From: Inia geoffrensis
Taxonomy: Eukaryota; Chordata; Mammalia; Artiodactyla; Iniidae
Reading direction: 5' to 3'
Length of the DNA: 64,000 nucleotides
Assembly: GCA_036417435.1 (NCBI GenBank)
Contig: CM070900.1
Span: 33,395,496 to 33,459,495, forward strand
In this document: piece by piece, positions 41,111 to 53,410 of the stretch
Layout of the letters: every line of letters starts with the position of its first letter
Position numbering within the stretch: position 1 is the first letter of the stretch
The notes under the pieces: generated by a model
Seen by the model: only the letters and a program-made list of their open reading frames with translations
Told to the model about the DNA's origin: nothing
The model's database searches: none
Program-made: the position numbers and the translations under genes

Positions 41111-42135
41111 GCATCTTTTCTTACACTTCCTTATGTAGCTTTATGCCATAAAACTAGCACTCAGCCTTCAATTAATACAAAATTGAGCTTGGGGTTTAAT
41201 ATAAGACCTATATGGAACTGTCATGAATGACTATTGTTTCTGCCATTCAGAATCCATTAAACTTTCTTCTGGCAATTGTGTACTGATTTTCCTGTGGGGA
41301 TACACTTCGTTTTCCTTCTCAGTCTGTGTGCTTTGTATGTCATTGACTCACCCCCAGTTTAAGGGATTGACTTGAGATTAACGCCTAACCATTCAAAGGA
41401 TCACTTTTTTCTGGCCAAAGTTTAGGAATAAGTATGTCAATGAGGCAAAGCCAATGAGGCAAAACAAAACTTTCTTAAGTTGCTAAGAAAAAGGTATGGG
41501 CACTTTTCCTATTGGATTTGAACCTGGAAGCCTGTGGTCTGGAAATGTTGGCAATTATTTTTCCCCCTGAGATGGATGCCAACATTGAGGAGAGCAGAAC
41601 CAGGAGAAAGAAAAGATCTCGGTCCTCATGTCATTATTTGAGCCCTTGGATCAAGGCATACCCAAAACAAACATATTCTTGGAATTTACATTATATGATT
41701 CTTACACCTTTCCTTTTTAAAATAAACTATTTTGTGTTTAATTTCCTGAAAGTCACATGGTTGATGTAGTAACTTAGTGAATTAAGTCATGGAAATGGAA
41801 AATTAAATTACTAAAAGCTTTGGATGGAGGGAACAACTGCATGGAAGGAATTAAGATTTGAAAACAATAAGGTGCTATTTGGGGCATTTCTAGGAGTTCT
41901 AAGGGAAGTTTAGGCTGATATTTTCCCTTTTCTTACAGTATGCTTTATTCTTGTTACCGTCATAATTACTGTAATCATATATAATGGTATAAAAAGGTCC
42001 TGCTGTTAATTTGGGATAAAACAGGAACACTTTATTATATTTTCTCTAATTACTAAATAGTGTATTTGCAAATCCAGAATCTTCCTCCAGGTGAAGAAAA
42101 ATGCCCCATTTTTTGCAGAATGTCATCTGGCTAGG
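41111..42135. other. Unique DNA
   Basis: No repeat or exon was recognised. An 85-codon plus-strand frame at 41512-41769 has no supporting feature. Confidence 0.5.
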
Positions 42136-42290
42136 GACAGTCTATTATAACCTCTGTAAACCTCCCTTCTCTAATCTTTGCAATGGGAAAAATTCCTACC
42201 TCTAACACAGAAATTGTAAGGATGAAATAAAATGATGTATATGTAGGTGCTTTGTAAACTGTAAATGACTGAATAATTGCCTATGACTGT
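42136..42290 (+). repeat. MIR SINE, sense
   Basis: Sense MIR 3' half: cctctgtaaacctcccttct, gcaatgggaaaaattcctac, gtaaggatgaaataaaatga, gtgctttgtaaactgtaaat. Confidence 0.8.
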
Positions 42291-42639
42291 ATCGTTGGGA
42301 GCTCAGCAACAAATAAATAAATGATGTAAACCCAAATCTTTTAATTTGTTCGTAGTAAGGTAAAGTGTAACACGGTGTTGATATGGATCTTTAATTCTCT
42401 ACTCCTTACGTAAAAAAATTGTATTGAAGAGTTATTAGGGCATGCCCTCTTCAGTGTTTTCTGTTTTTCAATTCAGCTTATTTGCAGTTAGATGGATAAG
42501 AGTCTCAGTTCCTAGAGATTAATGCCTTAGAGTCTAAGGGTAAACTTCCAGACTTCCTTTCTGGGACTCCTCTTCACTGTTCTTATAGCCTTTTGATCTT
42601 CAGTCACTGCCTTTATCCTAGGATACTGAAGCAATCTGC
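42291..42639. other. Unique DNA
   Basis: Nothing recognised. Confidence 0.45.
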
Positions 42640-42775
42640 CTGTATGTCAAATGCTTCCACTAAACAGAGAACTCCTTGAGGCCAGGGACTGTATCCGTTT
42701 TAACAATCTTTCAATGCCAAGCAACTCACAGTGACTGACATATTGATAGTACTAAATGAATGTTTGTTGAATTTA
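42640..42775 (+). repeat. L2 LINE 3' end
   Basis: Contains gagaactccttgaggccagg, gactgtatccgttttaa and an end reading aaatgaatgtttgttgaatt, the L2 3' UTR pattern. Confidence 0.8.
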
Positions 42776-43443
42776 AAATTAGGCTATCCATTTCTTTGTC
42801 CTTATAGTTATCCTAAAATATTTATTGTTCTTTATTTTTGAAAACTAGCACTGATTTTTCTGACTAATATTTATTGCTAGAAGTCTTCATTATTAGATGA
42901 AACTTCTAGGTCTGTATCTGAACCAAATAGGAATAATAGATATCACATCTATTAGTAATGATTCAAAATACTTTTAATCACAGAAGTAGTATATGCTTGA
43001 TGGCAATTTTAAATAACTTAAAAATAATTAGTAAGTAGAGTGTAAAAACTAACTCTTCCCTACTCACATTTTCCTAATCCCATCTCTTTTCCCAGAGAAA
43101 ATCCTGTCATCTGTTTGATATATATCTTCCCACATATTTTTCTTTGCGTTTGGAATCATGTATGTACACACATGTGCACAAATGCACCCTAATGACATAA
43201 ATAATATTTACATAAATAATATCATGCTGTGAAACTTGTTCTGGAATTTGCTTTTTTAAAATCTGTTTTCAATTAACAGTATATCTGGGATGACTTTCCA
43301 AATCAGCATATAGAAATTGTTTCATGATTAAAATGGCTGTATAGCATCCATGGCATAGTGTAATCATAAATAATGTATGCATTTTCCTATTGATGAAATT
43401 TTTGTTCATTTTTAATAGCAAAACAGTACACAATAATATTTTT

Positions 43444-43640
43444 GAACATGTATCTTTGTGTTTTTTTTTTCTTTATTGGGGAAGAGTATTTTCAAAAGTT
43501 GGATTTGGAAATGTTAAATTGTGAGAGTGCCATCATTCATCCAGATAGAAATGTCCAATAGGCAGTTGTATGTAAGAATCTACAGTAAAGGTGAAATATT
43601 AAGGCTGGAGATAAAAGTGAGGGATGAACATGTATCTTTG
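43444..43640 (-). mobile_element. 167-base retro-inserted segment with 15-base target duplication
   Basis: gaacatgtatctttg occurs at 43444-43458 and 43626-43640 and brackets 43459-43625. On the minus strand the insert ends in ccaataaag followed by a run of nine A, so it looks like a reverse-transcribed RNA with an aataaa hexamer and a short A-tail. The hexamer is unusually close to the A-run. Its body (ctgcctattggacatttcta, tctggatga) resembles part of L2 ORF sequence. It may be a 5'-truncated retrocopy of an RNA containing L2 sequence; the source transcript is unknown. Confidence 0.7.
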
Positions 43641-43949
43641 AACATGTCAGAATTCTGCAGCATGGATTCATAAAAGTAGAATTACTGAGTGAAAAGATGT
43701 GCACATAGATATCAAATTACCCTCTAAAGAGGCTGAGCCAATTTAAACTTCTATCGTGTGAGAGTATTTATCTCCATACCATTGGTAACAATGGATATTT
43801 ATTATTTATTTTTACTTTTTACAAACTAATGTGTGAAAATGATCTCTCATTGTTATTTTATTTGTATTTTTCTAATTACCAGTGAAATTTTCTTGAAGAT
43901 GAAGAGTCTTCTTTCATATAGCAACAAGCCTCTATGCTCTGGCCCTCCT

Positions 43950-43951
<2 letters not shown>

Positions 43952-43987
<36 letters not shown>

Positions 43988-44177
43988 GGTACGCGGGCCT
44001 CTCACTGCTGTGGCCTCTCCCGTTGCGGAGCACAGGCTCTGGACGCGCAGGCTCAGCCGCCATGGCTCACGGGCCCAGCTGCTCCGCGGCATGTGGGATC
44101 TTCCTGGACCGGGGCATGAACGCATGTCCCCTGCACCGGCAGGCGGACTGTCAACCACCGCGCCACCAGGGAAGCCC
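43952..44177 (-). mobile_element. CHR-type SINE with 34-base poly-T
   Basis: Antisense, young-looking copy: an uninterrupted T34 tract at 43952-43985, then gcggtacgcgggcctctcac through caccagggaagccc. The long pure tail suggests recent insertion. No target duplication was found on its flanks, unlike the other short SINEs here. Confidence 0.95.
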
Positions 44178-44404
44178 AAGAATAGTGATTCTTTAGTCAC
44201 TTACATCTTTGAATTATTTGACTCAGTAACTTACTGAAAATCTAAAAGATATGCTCAAGTACTTTCTCCATTTTCATCTTCTAGACATTTGCTTACTGAG
44301 CCTTTGGTTAGCAATTATAGTACGGTGCATTTAAAGCAAGGTGGTTCTTTTTGCTAGAAGATTTTGAGAATTGGATATAATAGTAGGAATAACTAATAAC
44401 CATG

Positions 44405-44530
44405 ATCATTTATTGAGTCCCTATTAAATTGCAAGCCCTTAGCAAGCATTATTACATTTAGTTTACCAAAGTCTCACCATTAGTAGTTATTTAACTCCAG
44501 AGCTAGGATGATTCTGTAGTTTCTTTATAA
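44405..44530 (-). repeat. MIR SINE fragment, antisense (diverged)
   Basis: tcatttattgagtccctatt, caagcccttagcaagcatta and ttatttaactccagagctag follow antisense MIR order. Confidence 0.55.
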
Positions 44531-45347
44531 TCTCTTATTCTAGTCTATTTGTTTCTAATTCACATCCCATAGACATTTCCTGATGGTCAAATCTCAGGAC
44601 AGAGAGTAGGGCGTGCATAGCTCTTGTCAAGAAAATGTGACTAAATCATAGTCCCCCAACCCTATATCTACCAGCTTTTGTCTACCAGTGTTCTATGAGA
44701 AAACTAAGGCATGTAGAAAATGATTGAGCTCAATTCTACCAAGGATAGTATGCTAGTACCATTCTAGGTGCATAGGAAATAAGTTACTTCACTATATATG
44801 GTTAGTGTCTTGGGCCATCAGGACTTAATGCTCTCATGGAATACTGGTTAACAAAGACTGACAGAATATCGTCCTCCATTAGTCTCTGCCCCTTGAGCAG
44901 TGTTCATTGTTTAAACTTTAAAAACAGACACACAGGAAGAATGACTCAGTGCCCATGAAATAACATTTCTGCGGACTGTTTGATACCTAGTTGCCACTCA
45001 AGAAATTAGTCTATTTAGGAATAAACTTGCTCTTGTGCAAATTACCTGAGTGTTGATAATTTAAGTTAGAAAATATGTTAAGAAAGCTGTATTGTACATT
45101 CAAACACCTTCCTACCCCACAGTCAGAACGTAGGATTTCTAAGAAATTCCACTGGATCATAATCATGGCATATTCTTCTGGAATTTTTGTCAGAGAGTTA
45201 ACAGCCACAGTTTGTTTATTTCTTTCCCTAGTAGATTAAGTTTGAATGATTAAGCTTGGAATTATCTTCAAGACTATATAGGTTCTGATACTGATTTTGC
45301 TGTATGTGCTTATATAGCATACTCTAGTATCAGGAGGGGTAGGTAAA
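44531..45347. other. Unique DNA
   Basis: No feature recognised. Confidence 0.45.
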
Positions 45348-45555
45348 CTTCTTCAGAAAACTGGATAGTAAATATTTTTGGCTTTACAGGCCATACAGTT
45401 TCTGTCACAGCTATTTAACTCTGCCTTTGCAGCATAAAAGTAGTCATAGGTGGTATGTAAATGACTGGATATACTGTGTTCTTATAAGACTTTATTTGCA
45501 GAAACAGGTGGTAGATTGGTTGTCCTCTGGGCAATAATTTGCTCACTCCTGCCTC
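45348..45555 (+). repeat. hAT-Charlie-type non-autonomous DNA transposon
   Basis: Follows the common mammalian pattern: ctggatagtaaatatttttg, gctttacaggccatacagtt, ctatttaactctgcctttgc, cttataagactttatttgca. The exact MER name was not verified. Confidence 0.7.
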
Positions 45556-45769
45556 AGTAGAAGAAGCATTAAGATCTGGATGATTCTCAGTGTAATGCAG
45601 TTTCCTACAGCTTTCATTTCTCCATAACACGTAAACTGAGTTGCAGGATCCAGGCAATTCCTAAGATCAAACACCCAGATTTAACTATGAAAATGTCCCC
45701 TTATTTGTCTTATTCAATGTGCCCTCTCAGGCTCTATCATAAATAGTTTATATATGCAGTTTCTTTAAA

Positions 45770-45905
45770 CTGTCTCTTAGCCCTCTAGAGAGGCTCAGAG
45801 AGATTAAGGAAATTGCCCCAGTGTTCACAGCTGGTTAGTGACAAAGCCCAGACTTCTAAAGTCTATTGACCTTAAAGCTCTTTACACTGGAACATTATTT
45901 TTCCT
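45770..45905 (-). repeat. MIR SINE, antisense
   Basis: aggctcagagagattaagga, aattgccccagtgttcacag and ctggttagtgacaaagccca match antisense MIR. Confidence 0.85.
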
Positions 45906-47621
45906 AGGTATCCAGAAAGATTGAAATAAATGCAAATACCTTAATGTCTTCTCAGTGATGGCCTGACGTCATGACTTGAGGAAGCAATAATAACATCAAC
46001 GTTAATATCTAAAAAGCAGATAAATGAAAATATCAGGCTGTAATCTGATATAGTGAAAAAAATAAGTAAATCATTTCATGAGTATATGGACTGGATATCA
46101 TCTAGAAGAGCACTCAGTGAACAGAAGAGGTTTGCACCTCTTTACTTGTGATAAGAGTAGACAGGAGGTCTTTATGAGAGATGCCCCACAGACACTCACC
46201 CCATGCTCCTGGCTGTTTATAGCATTGATGATGCAGCTTTGAGCCCTGTACCCTTAACACGTAGAACAGCACATCAGGAGGGCTTTTTTCTTTTTTTTTA
46301 TTCCATATGTAGCATTATTTTAAAAGTTTAGTCTCTGCTCACAGCCCCGTTCCTGTCTTAAACTGAATGTGACTTAGGTTTTCTTTATTAGAATTTCCAC
46401 TGCCTCCAGTTCAATTTTGAAAAACAGGATGATTCCATCTTTATAAAAAAATAGGAATCAAACTCTAGTGTTAAAGATCTTTGTAATCCCTCAGTGTTGT
46501 TAAATAAGGTCAATTTGTTACAAATACCATGAGACTCCTCCCCACACCCTGTAACTCAGGCTCCATGGGAATCCTGGGTAAGCAAGGTAAATACAGAGAT
46601 CAGCCTGACTCCTGGAACCTTAGCAGACTTATTTTGAACTTGATGGTAACAATAGATCAGGCTGGTTTTACACATAACTCAAAGAAGAAAGGTCTTATAC
46701 AGAGTTTGTAGATGAGCTTCTGTCCATTATGACCGTGCTTTCCAGTGTCCTTATTTTCCTCATCCTTACTCCAGTTTCTATAACAACATACATTCCACAA
46801 GCAGCTTATGTTTGCTTTTTAACCTTTGCTCTTGTTGACAGTCTGTTGCCTACAACACTGCCAATTAAATTTTAGTGTCCAAGCATTCCAGACTCCTCAG
46901 TGCCTAATATAATAATATTGTGGTTTCAACTCCAGTATAAATAAATATCAATAAATAAAAACATCCATATTTTCTTTGGATGTATGTAAGATATAGGAGA
47001 AACATACTTTCTTCAGCCTAATTTAGTCCTTAGAAAGAAGAAGAAAAGTCTTATTGGTCTTCTTCAGATAAGAAATTATTGCAAATGTGGGAAAAGAATT
47101 TTGAAGTACTTTATCTGGGAAAACAATGATTTCAAAAATCTCACATTTTAACAGTTTCTTTGTGAGGAAAGAGTGAAAGATGCAAAGTATGAATATTTAA
47201 GTTTTATGACTTTTAGAACCATCACTCAGGTTTTTTTAATGATAACATTAGGACTCAGAGATATCAACATTCGTGGTTTCACCCATGTATCATCTGCTTT
47301 ACATGTTATCAAAATGGAGTGACATGAAACTTAGTACTCAGTGACCTATGGTCTTGATCTTCTTATTGTGTCATACACTGTGATTTAGGTTTTCAGTTAG
47401 CCTTTGAAATGTTTTGCCTCACTTGTCTCCTTTATTCAGTTCAGTTCCCTAATCTCTTCCAAGTCATGATTTGAAATTGACAGAGGACTGATTGAACCAT
47501 CCCCTACTGTAAGGGATATCAAGGAAAGATAGATTCCAAAGTTGTTTTAGATTCCAATGTGTAATTTCAATGCATATTATTTGCAAGTAGTGTGAATTAT
47601 ATACTTCTAGTCGCTTAATGA
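45906..47621. other. Unique DNA
   Basis: No repeat, exon or RNA gene was supported in this 1.7-kb stretch. Several short A/T-rich runs are present. Confidence 0.5.
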
Positions 47622-47757
47622 TTTTTTTTATACAACAGGTTCTTATTAGTTATCTATTTTATACATATTGGTGTATATATGTCAATCCCAATCTCCCAAT
47701 TCATCCCACCCACCCACCCCTGCTTTCCTCCCTTGGTGTCCATAGTCATTCAATTTT
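47622..47757 (-). mobile_element. Young L1 3' UTR fragment
   Basis: Antisense, with a short T tract at 47621-47628 and then acaacaggttcttattagtt, attggtgtatatatgtcaat and caatctcccaattcatccca. It is strongly 5'-truncated (about 135 bases) and sits at the edge of an older L1. Confidence 0.8.
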
Positions 47758-50700
47758 TAAATCTGTCTATCTATCATTTACTTTAGTAGCTTTGTTGAAG
47801 CGAAATTCACATAGTCTAAAATTCACCTGTTTTAAATGTAAAATTTAATGATCTTAGTAAATTTATAGAGTTGTGCAATTATCATTATAATTCCATTTTA
47901 GAACATTTCTATCAACTCAAAAAATCCAGCATGCCTATTTGTGGTCAATTTCTGCTACACCTCTAGCATCAGACGACCACTGATCTGCTATTTATTTCTT
48001 CAGTTGCCCTGCTTGGAACACTTCACTTAAATGAACTTACACAATATATAATTTTTTAATCTTTTGTATAATGTTTTTGAGCAAATTGTAGCATGGATCA
48101 GTAGTTAGTTCCTTTTTAATGCTGAATAGCATTCTACTGAGTGGATATACTACAGTTTCTTTGTTCATTCTCTAATTGGTAGGCATTTGAATTGTTTCTG
48201 GTTTTTGAATAAAACTGCTGTGAGCATTTGTGTATAAATCTTTGTGTGGTTATGTTTTTGTTTCTCTTAGGTGGGAATAAGATTGTTGTGTCATATGTTA
48301 AATTTACTGTTTAACTTTTTAAAAAAACTGTGAAACTCTTTTCCAGAGTGGCTGTACCATTTTACATTCTAACCAGCAATGCATGAGAGTTCCAGTTTCT
48401 CCACATATTTGCTAACACTTGTGACTATATGGTTTGGAAGTACAGTCATTATAGTCGGTATAAAGTGGTATCTCATTGAGGTTTTACTTTGCATTTCTCC
48501 AATGACTAAAAATAGTGAGCACATTTTCAAGTGATTTTTAGCTATTTGTATGTGTTCTTTAATAAAATATCTGTTCAAACCTTTTGTCTATTTTTTAATT
48601 GGTTGTTTGCATTTCCATTTCTGAGTTGTAAGAGTGTTTTATTTTTTTCTCTTTTAAAAATAGTCTAGATATAAGAGCTTCATTACATATATGAATATTT
48701 TCTCCCAATTGGTATTTAAAAATTTTTTTCTTAATTGTGTCTTTTGTTGAAATCCAGTTACCAATTTTTTTTCTTAATGGGTCATGCTTTTGGTGTTGTA
48801 TGTAAGAACACTTTGTGGAAACTTATTCACAATGATTTTCTCGTATGCTTTCTTGTACAAGTTTTATAATTGTAGCTCTTACATTTAGATTTATGATCCA
48901 TTTTTAGTTGATATTTGAATATGATATGAGGAAAGGATCTAAATTCATAATTTTGCTTATTGAGATTCAACTGTCCCAGCATTATCCTTTCTTAATTCTT
49001 GATACCTTTATTGAAAATCAATTGCCTATAAGTGTAAGAGTTTATTTCTGGACTCTCTTTTCTGTGCCACTGATCTGTATGTCTGTCCTTATGCCAGTGG
49101 TATACAGTCCAGATTGCTATAGTTTGATTGAATGTTTTGAACTTAGAGTAAGTCTTCCCACTTTCTTTCTGTTTTTCAAACTGTTTTGGCTCCTCTAGAT
49201 CCTTTGCTTTTCCATATAAATTTTAGGGTCAACTTGTAAAATTCTGCACAAAAGCCTGCTGGAATGTTGATAGAGATTGCATTGAATCTAAAGATCAATT
49301 TTGGGAAAATTCCCATCTTACACTATTGAATCTTTAATTCATTAATATAGAATGTATCTCTGTTTATTTAGATCTTTAATTTTTCTTGGCAAAGCTTTGT
49401 ATTTTTCAGTATACTAGTCTTGTACTTCTTTTGTTAAAGATATTCCTAAGTATTTTATTCTTTTTTGATGCTATTGTGAAAAGAATTTCTTTCTTAATTT
49501 CCTTTTCTGATTGCTCATTGTTAATGTGTAAAATGCCATGTTATTAAATATTAATCTTGTATCCTGTGAACTTGCTGACATGTTTATTTGTTCTAACTGT
49601 GTTTTTGTGGATTTCATAGGATTTTCTACAAGATTTTATTGTCTGTTGATGAAGAAATTTTTACACTTTTACTTCTTTTTCTTTCTTCCTTTCTTCTTAT
49701 TATTGTATTATAACAGTTATTATTATTATTGTTGTTATTATTATTTTGGTTTATTGCACTGGCTAGAACCTCCAGTACAATGCTGAATAGAAGTGGTGAC
49801 AGCAGGTCAGACAGTGACGGTCTTGCCTTGCTCTCAAAGTTAGGGGCAAGGCAAAGTCTAGTTTGATGTTAACCATAGATTTTCTTAAATGCTCTTTATT
49901 AAGCTGAAGAAGGTTCTCTTCTTTTCCTACTTGGTGGAGAGTTTAAATCATGAATATGTTGAATTTTAGTCAGATACCTTTTCTGCATTTATTGACATGG
50001 TCATGGGATTTTTGTTCTTTAGTCCAGTAAACATTAGATTGATTGATCTTAGCTAGTAAACCCCAACTTCATATTTCTGGGATAAATCCCACTTGGTCAT
50101 GGTGTTTAATCATTATTATATATCACTGAATTGGACTTGCTAATATTTTGTTGAGGAATTTTTACATCTATGTTCATGTGGGATGTTGTTCTGTAATTTA
50201 TTTTCTTGTTGTGTCTAATACTGGCCTCATGGAATTTTATGGGAGAGTAAATGAAAGAATACTGTTTATCTTTTTTCTAGAGTCATATTTAGTAATTGAT
50301 TATGGTACTTTTCAACTCCAGAATTTTCATTAAAAATGCTTTCTATTGAAATTGTCTAAGATGTCATTATCATAATAATTTCCTTTAATTATTTAAATAT
50401 AGTTCTTTTAGTACCTTGGACATATTTATGATACTTGTCTTGTAGTCTTTGCCGAGTCCAACATCTGGGAACCCTCAGCAACATGTCTAATTGCCTATTT
50501 TTCTCTTCCCCCAGCAGGAATCAAATTTTCCTACTTCTTTTCATATCTCATTTTTTGTTGTGGTTGAAACTGGGCATTTTTAATATAATTCTGGATTCTG
50601 ATTTTTACCCTTCTGAGTTTTTTTTTTGTTATTGCTATTTTGTTTGTTTTGTAAGCAAGTTGCCTGGACTAATTCTCTGGAGTCTATCTCCCCCTTCATG

Positions 50701-50790
50701 TGTAGCCACAGATGTCTCTGTTCAGTGTTTTTGTTATTGTTGTTTTTCCTTAATTTTTATATTTATTTTAAAATCTGGCTAACTTGGGGT
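47758..50790 (-). mobile_element. Old LINE-1 (L1M type), 3' UTR through ORF2
   Basis: The antisense 3' UTR is recognised at 47775-48260 (gcgaaattcacatagtctaa, agagttgtgcaattatcatt). ORF2 follows to about 50290; the frame 48369-48578 reads YFIKEHIQIAKNHLKM and IGEMQSKTSMRYHF, the old-L1 form of the C-terminal region. 50290-50790 resembles upstream L1 sequence but is less certain. It contains a (TTA)n run at 49712-49747. No long frame remains. Confidence 0.8.
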
Positions 50791-50900
50791 CACCCTTGAG
50801 TCAGCATGACTTGATGTTCAGCCAATGTTTGGTCAAAGGTTATGTTTGCAGGGGTGGAAAAAATTTTACTCTGTTCATCTTCAATTCTTGGCTGGGGTTC

Positions 50901-51358
50901 TGTAATAAAAGATTAACAAGAGAAAATAAAAACATGTTTATTTATATGTATATATATAACTCAAGGAAGAGTAACTCAGAGATCTGGCTTAGAATGCAGG
51001 CTTATATAATACCTCCAACAAAGAAACAATAAATCTGTGAAGAAATGATAGGACAAAGGAAAGCAATTATAGGCTTCAAGAGCAACAAACTATGGGGAAG
51101 TAAGTATATGGGAAACTAATGGTACAATAGTTAAAGGCTACTGGGGTAATAGGATCTGAAGTTTTCTCCAATGATTAACTTTTGTCTTTCCTGGTAGAGA
51201 GGGGAGGAAAGACACCTTTGAAAATTTGTGTCCTGCTTTTAGCAAAGAGGGAGAAGGCAGGGATCTTTTCTTGTATCTGCTTCTCAAATGCCTTCAGCTC
51301 AAAATAATCCTTGTGCCAAAATAGCTTATTTGGGGGTTATATATTCTGATTTCCTTCA
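50901..51358 (-). mobile_element. Old ERV LTR, intact copy
   Basis: tgtaataaaagattaacaag … ccttca, 458 bases, flanked by ggttc and tgttc, a 5-base duplication with one change (5 bases fits ERVL/class III). On the minus strand a TATA-box tatataagcc (plus about 51001-51010) and poly(A) signal aataaa (plus about 50936-50943) are in the order expected for an LTR. It is the same family as the split copy at 18477-27957. Confidence 0.75.
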
Positions 51359-51543
51359 TGTTCAAACATCTCAAGTTGGTAACGTTTCCACCCTTTGCCA
51401 ATGGATGTATGTGTGGTTTGGGGAGTGCATGCAAAGTTCCATCAGTTTACAGTTTCCCTGACTTTTATTTACTGCTCAGCCCTCTTTCACCTCTGCACGT
51501 GTGCATGGCCTCATATTCACATAGGAGAGTGTGATTACTGTCC

Positions 51544-52215
51544 TGTCTGACTGATGCCAAAAGCTTGGCCCCTGTACCAGTGCCAAATAGAATCTCAGAG
51601 ACAGAGTTTTGGGTGAAGTAGAAAAGAAATTTGATGCCGAAAGCTCAGCCTCGGTGCACCAGTACCGAATCGAATCTTGGAGACAGAGTTTTGAGTGAAG
51701 TAGAAAAGAATAGCTGTTTTGCTTTTCCAGCCAAAGAGGGACACAGCAGGCTCCTGCCCTGAAAAATTTTGTGTCTCAATACGGGAGGATTTGATGAGGA
51801 GTTTTAAAGCAGTGATTCAAGGGTGGGGTTGCTGATAAGATAAGGGTGTGTGCAGGGCCTGTACTCCTCTAACCTGGTCTCTGGTAATCTTCTTGATGAG
51901 CTTCTCTGGTTCCTTTAATGTAGCCTCAGGTGGTCTTTCTTTGGTATGAAGAATATTGACATCTTAAAGAGCTTAAAGACATTGTTATGTGTGTCCCTTG
52001 AGGTGGAACCAGGACCCTGCCCCAAGGTTGCACTACTGTTTCTTGGCTGCCCCTCCTTTGTCTTTTCAGCCTGTCCCTTCCCAGGTAAGCAACTGCCAGA
52101 TCTGCCCTTTAGAACTTAGGGAAGGTCTTGGAGGCTAGAGTCCATTTCCTACAATAAACAGAGGACAGAAAGGCTTCTGTGCCCAGGAACCACACAGGGT
52201 CCTGCTTGGTTTTCA
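51544..52215 (-). mobile_element. ERV LTR with internal tandem duplication
   Basis: Runs from tgtctgactgatgcc to gggtcctgcttggttttca. The element's 5' end (tgaaaaccaagcaggaccct on the minus strand) matches that of the LTR at 53411-54001, so both belong to one or related families. Its U5-side end holds two copies of an approximately 80-base unit (51553-51632, 51633-51712). No clear target duplication was found. Confidence 0.72.
51553..51712. repeat. 80-base tandem duplication in an LTR
   Basis: Two adjacent units that share gatgcc…aaagct, gagacagagttttg and gtgaagtagaaaagaa, with scattered differences, so the duplication is not recent. Confidence 0.88.
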
Positions 52216-53410
52216 TGACCTTGTCCTTATGTGTAGCTTCTCAGACTACCAGGGATATATAGTTGCTTATCAAAGCCAAATAGGTATGTCTCATTCTGTG
52301 GACCTCCCTGTTAAATTTCTAGCTAGTCTGCCAGTTTATTACTAGACCCAACCAGGATCATCTCCTCAGGCCAGCTGTGACTTTGGTCTTCCCCATTCTG
52401 TTAACATCTAGGTGGCTATGCTTTTTGATAGTTCCCAGGAGCATGGGCTTTTTCTGACTTTTTCCTCCAAATCAATATCCCTCTCAGGCAGCAATATCCC
52501 TCCAAATCAATATCCCTTTCAATCAGTATCTAAATCAATATCCCTGGTTTTCAGAGCTTGCCGCCACCCTAGTAGATCTTTGAAGCTGATGGTGCTGGGT
52601 AAGGGGTTGGAAGCAATTCCAGTCTAAAACCCCACGGACTCCCACAGTTATGACCCAAGATTTAGGATTTTTTTTCTTGAATACATATATCTCAATTTGT
52701 TTTATGCCTTCAATCCATTTCCAATGAAATTGTACCTTTGGCCCATTTCAAAATTCTGAAATGTTAGTTTTGGATAATTTTGTTCAGTTTTGTCAATGCT
52801 TTTTGAGGAGAGGATCTGTTGAGCTTCTTGCTCCAGAATCCCACGAGTCCTGCTCAAGTCACTTTTTAGCAGTTTGCTGAGCCATAAAGATAAGGTTACA
52901 GAGGTTGTATATTTAAGACTAAAAAATGTTTTCTGTTATTAAACACAGTGGATTTGTTGATTTTCTAGGCATTGGCCCATACTGCCTACTAATAATCACT
53001 TCTCTGCTTAGAATTTGCTTGTAGTTACTCAAAACAGTTGTATGGTATGATAACATTTTATTGAACATTTTCCTTATCAACTGCTAATTTAGTAATCTTG
53101 TATTACATTGGTTAGTGAACATTTTCATTGAATTCTAGTCTTTAGTTCTCCCTCTGACATACATCTACCTGATTCTTTACTTTGTAGATAGTCATGCGCT
53201 GTCCTTGTGACATGTGAAGATTATTAAGTTAAAATTCTCTGAGGCTCTCTCATTTCTGTTCTTTCATTCATCTCCATGGTTAATGGCTTTCTCCAGTCTC
53301 TCATCTCAAGGACATCTTTTCAACCAGTTTCAGACCCCAATCTGGACCATCTGTGTTCAGTACTGCTCTTACATCTTTATTTTTTCTTATTTATAGTCTT
53401 CTCCTCTTGT
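52216..53410. other. Unassigned sequence between two related LTRs
   Basis: 1.2 kb between two LTRs of similar type and the same orientation. No retroviral protein motif (protease, RT, integrase, env) could be read in either strand, so it was not called a provirus interior. A short motif aatcaatatccct recurs near 52469, 52505 and 52541. Confidence 0.45.

Larger units (their letters stand above)
42960..44300 (-). mobile_element. Old L1 (L1ME-like) 3' UTR and ORF2 end, twice interrupted
   Basis: The antisense 3' UTR is recognised at 43100-43457 (tatatctgggatgactttcc, ggctgtatagcatccatggc), and ORF2-end text at 43641-43945 (agaattactgagtgaaaaga, gatctctcattgttatttta). Insertions at 43459-43625 (retro-inserted segment) and 43952-44177 (SINE) interrupt it. 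Confidence 0.75.

Noticed and set aside
52216..53410. Interior of a complete retroviral provirus between two LTRs
   Set aside because: No gag, protease, reverse transcriptase, integrase or env motif could be read, and no clear primer-binding site or polypurine tract was seen.
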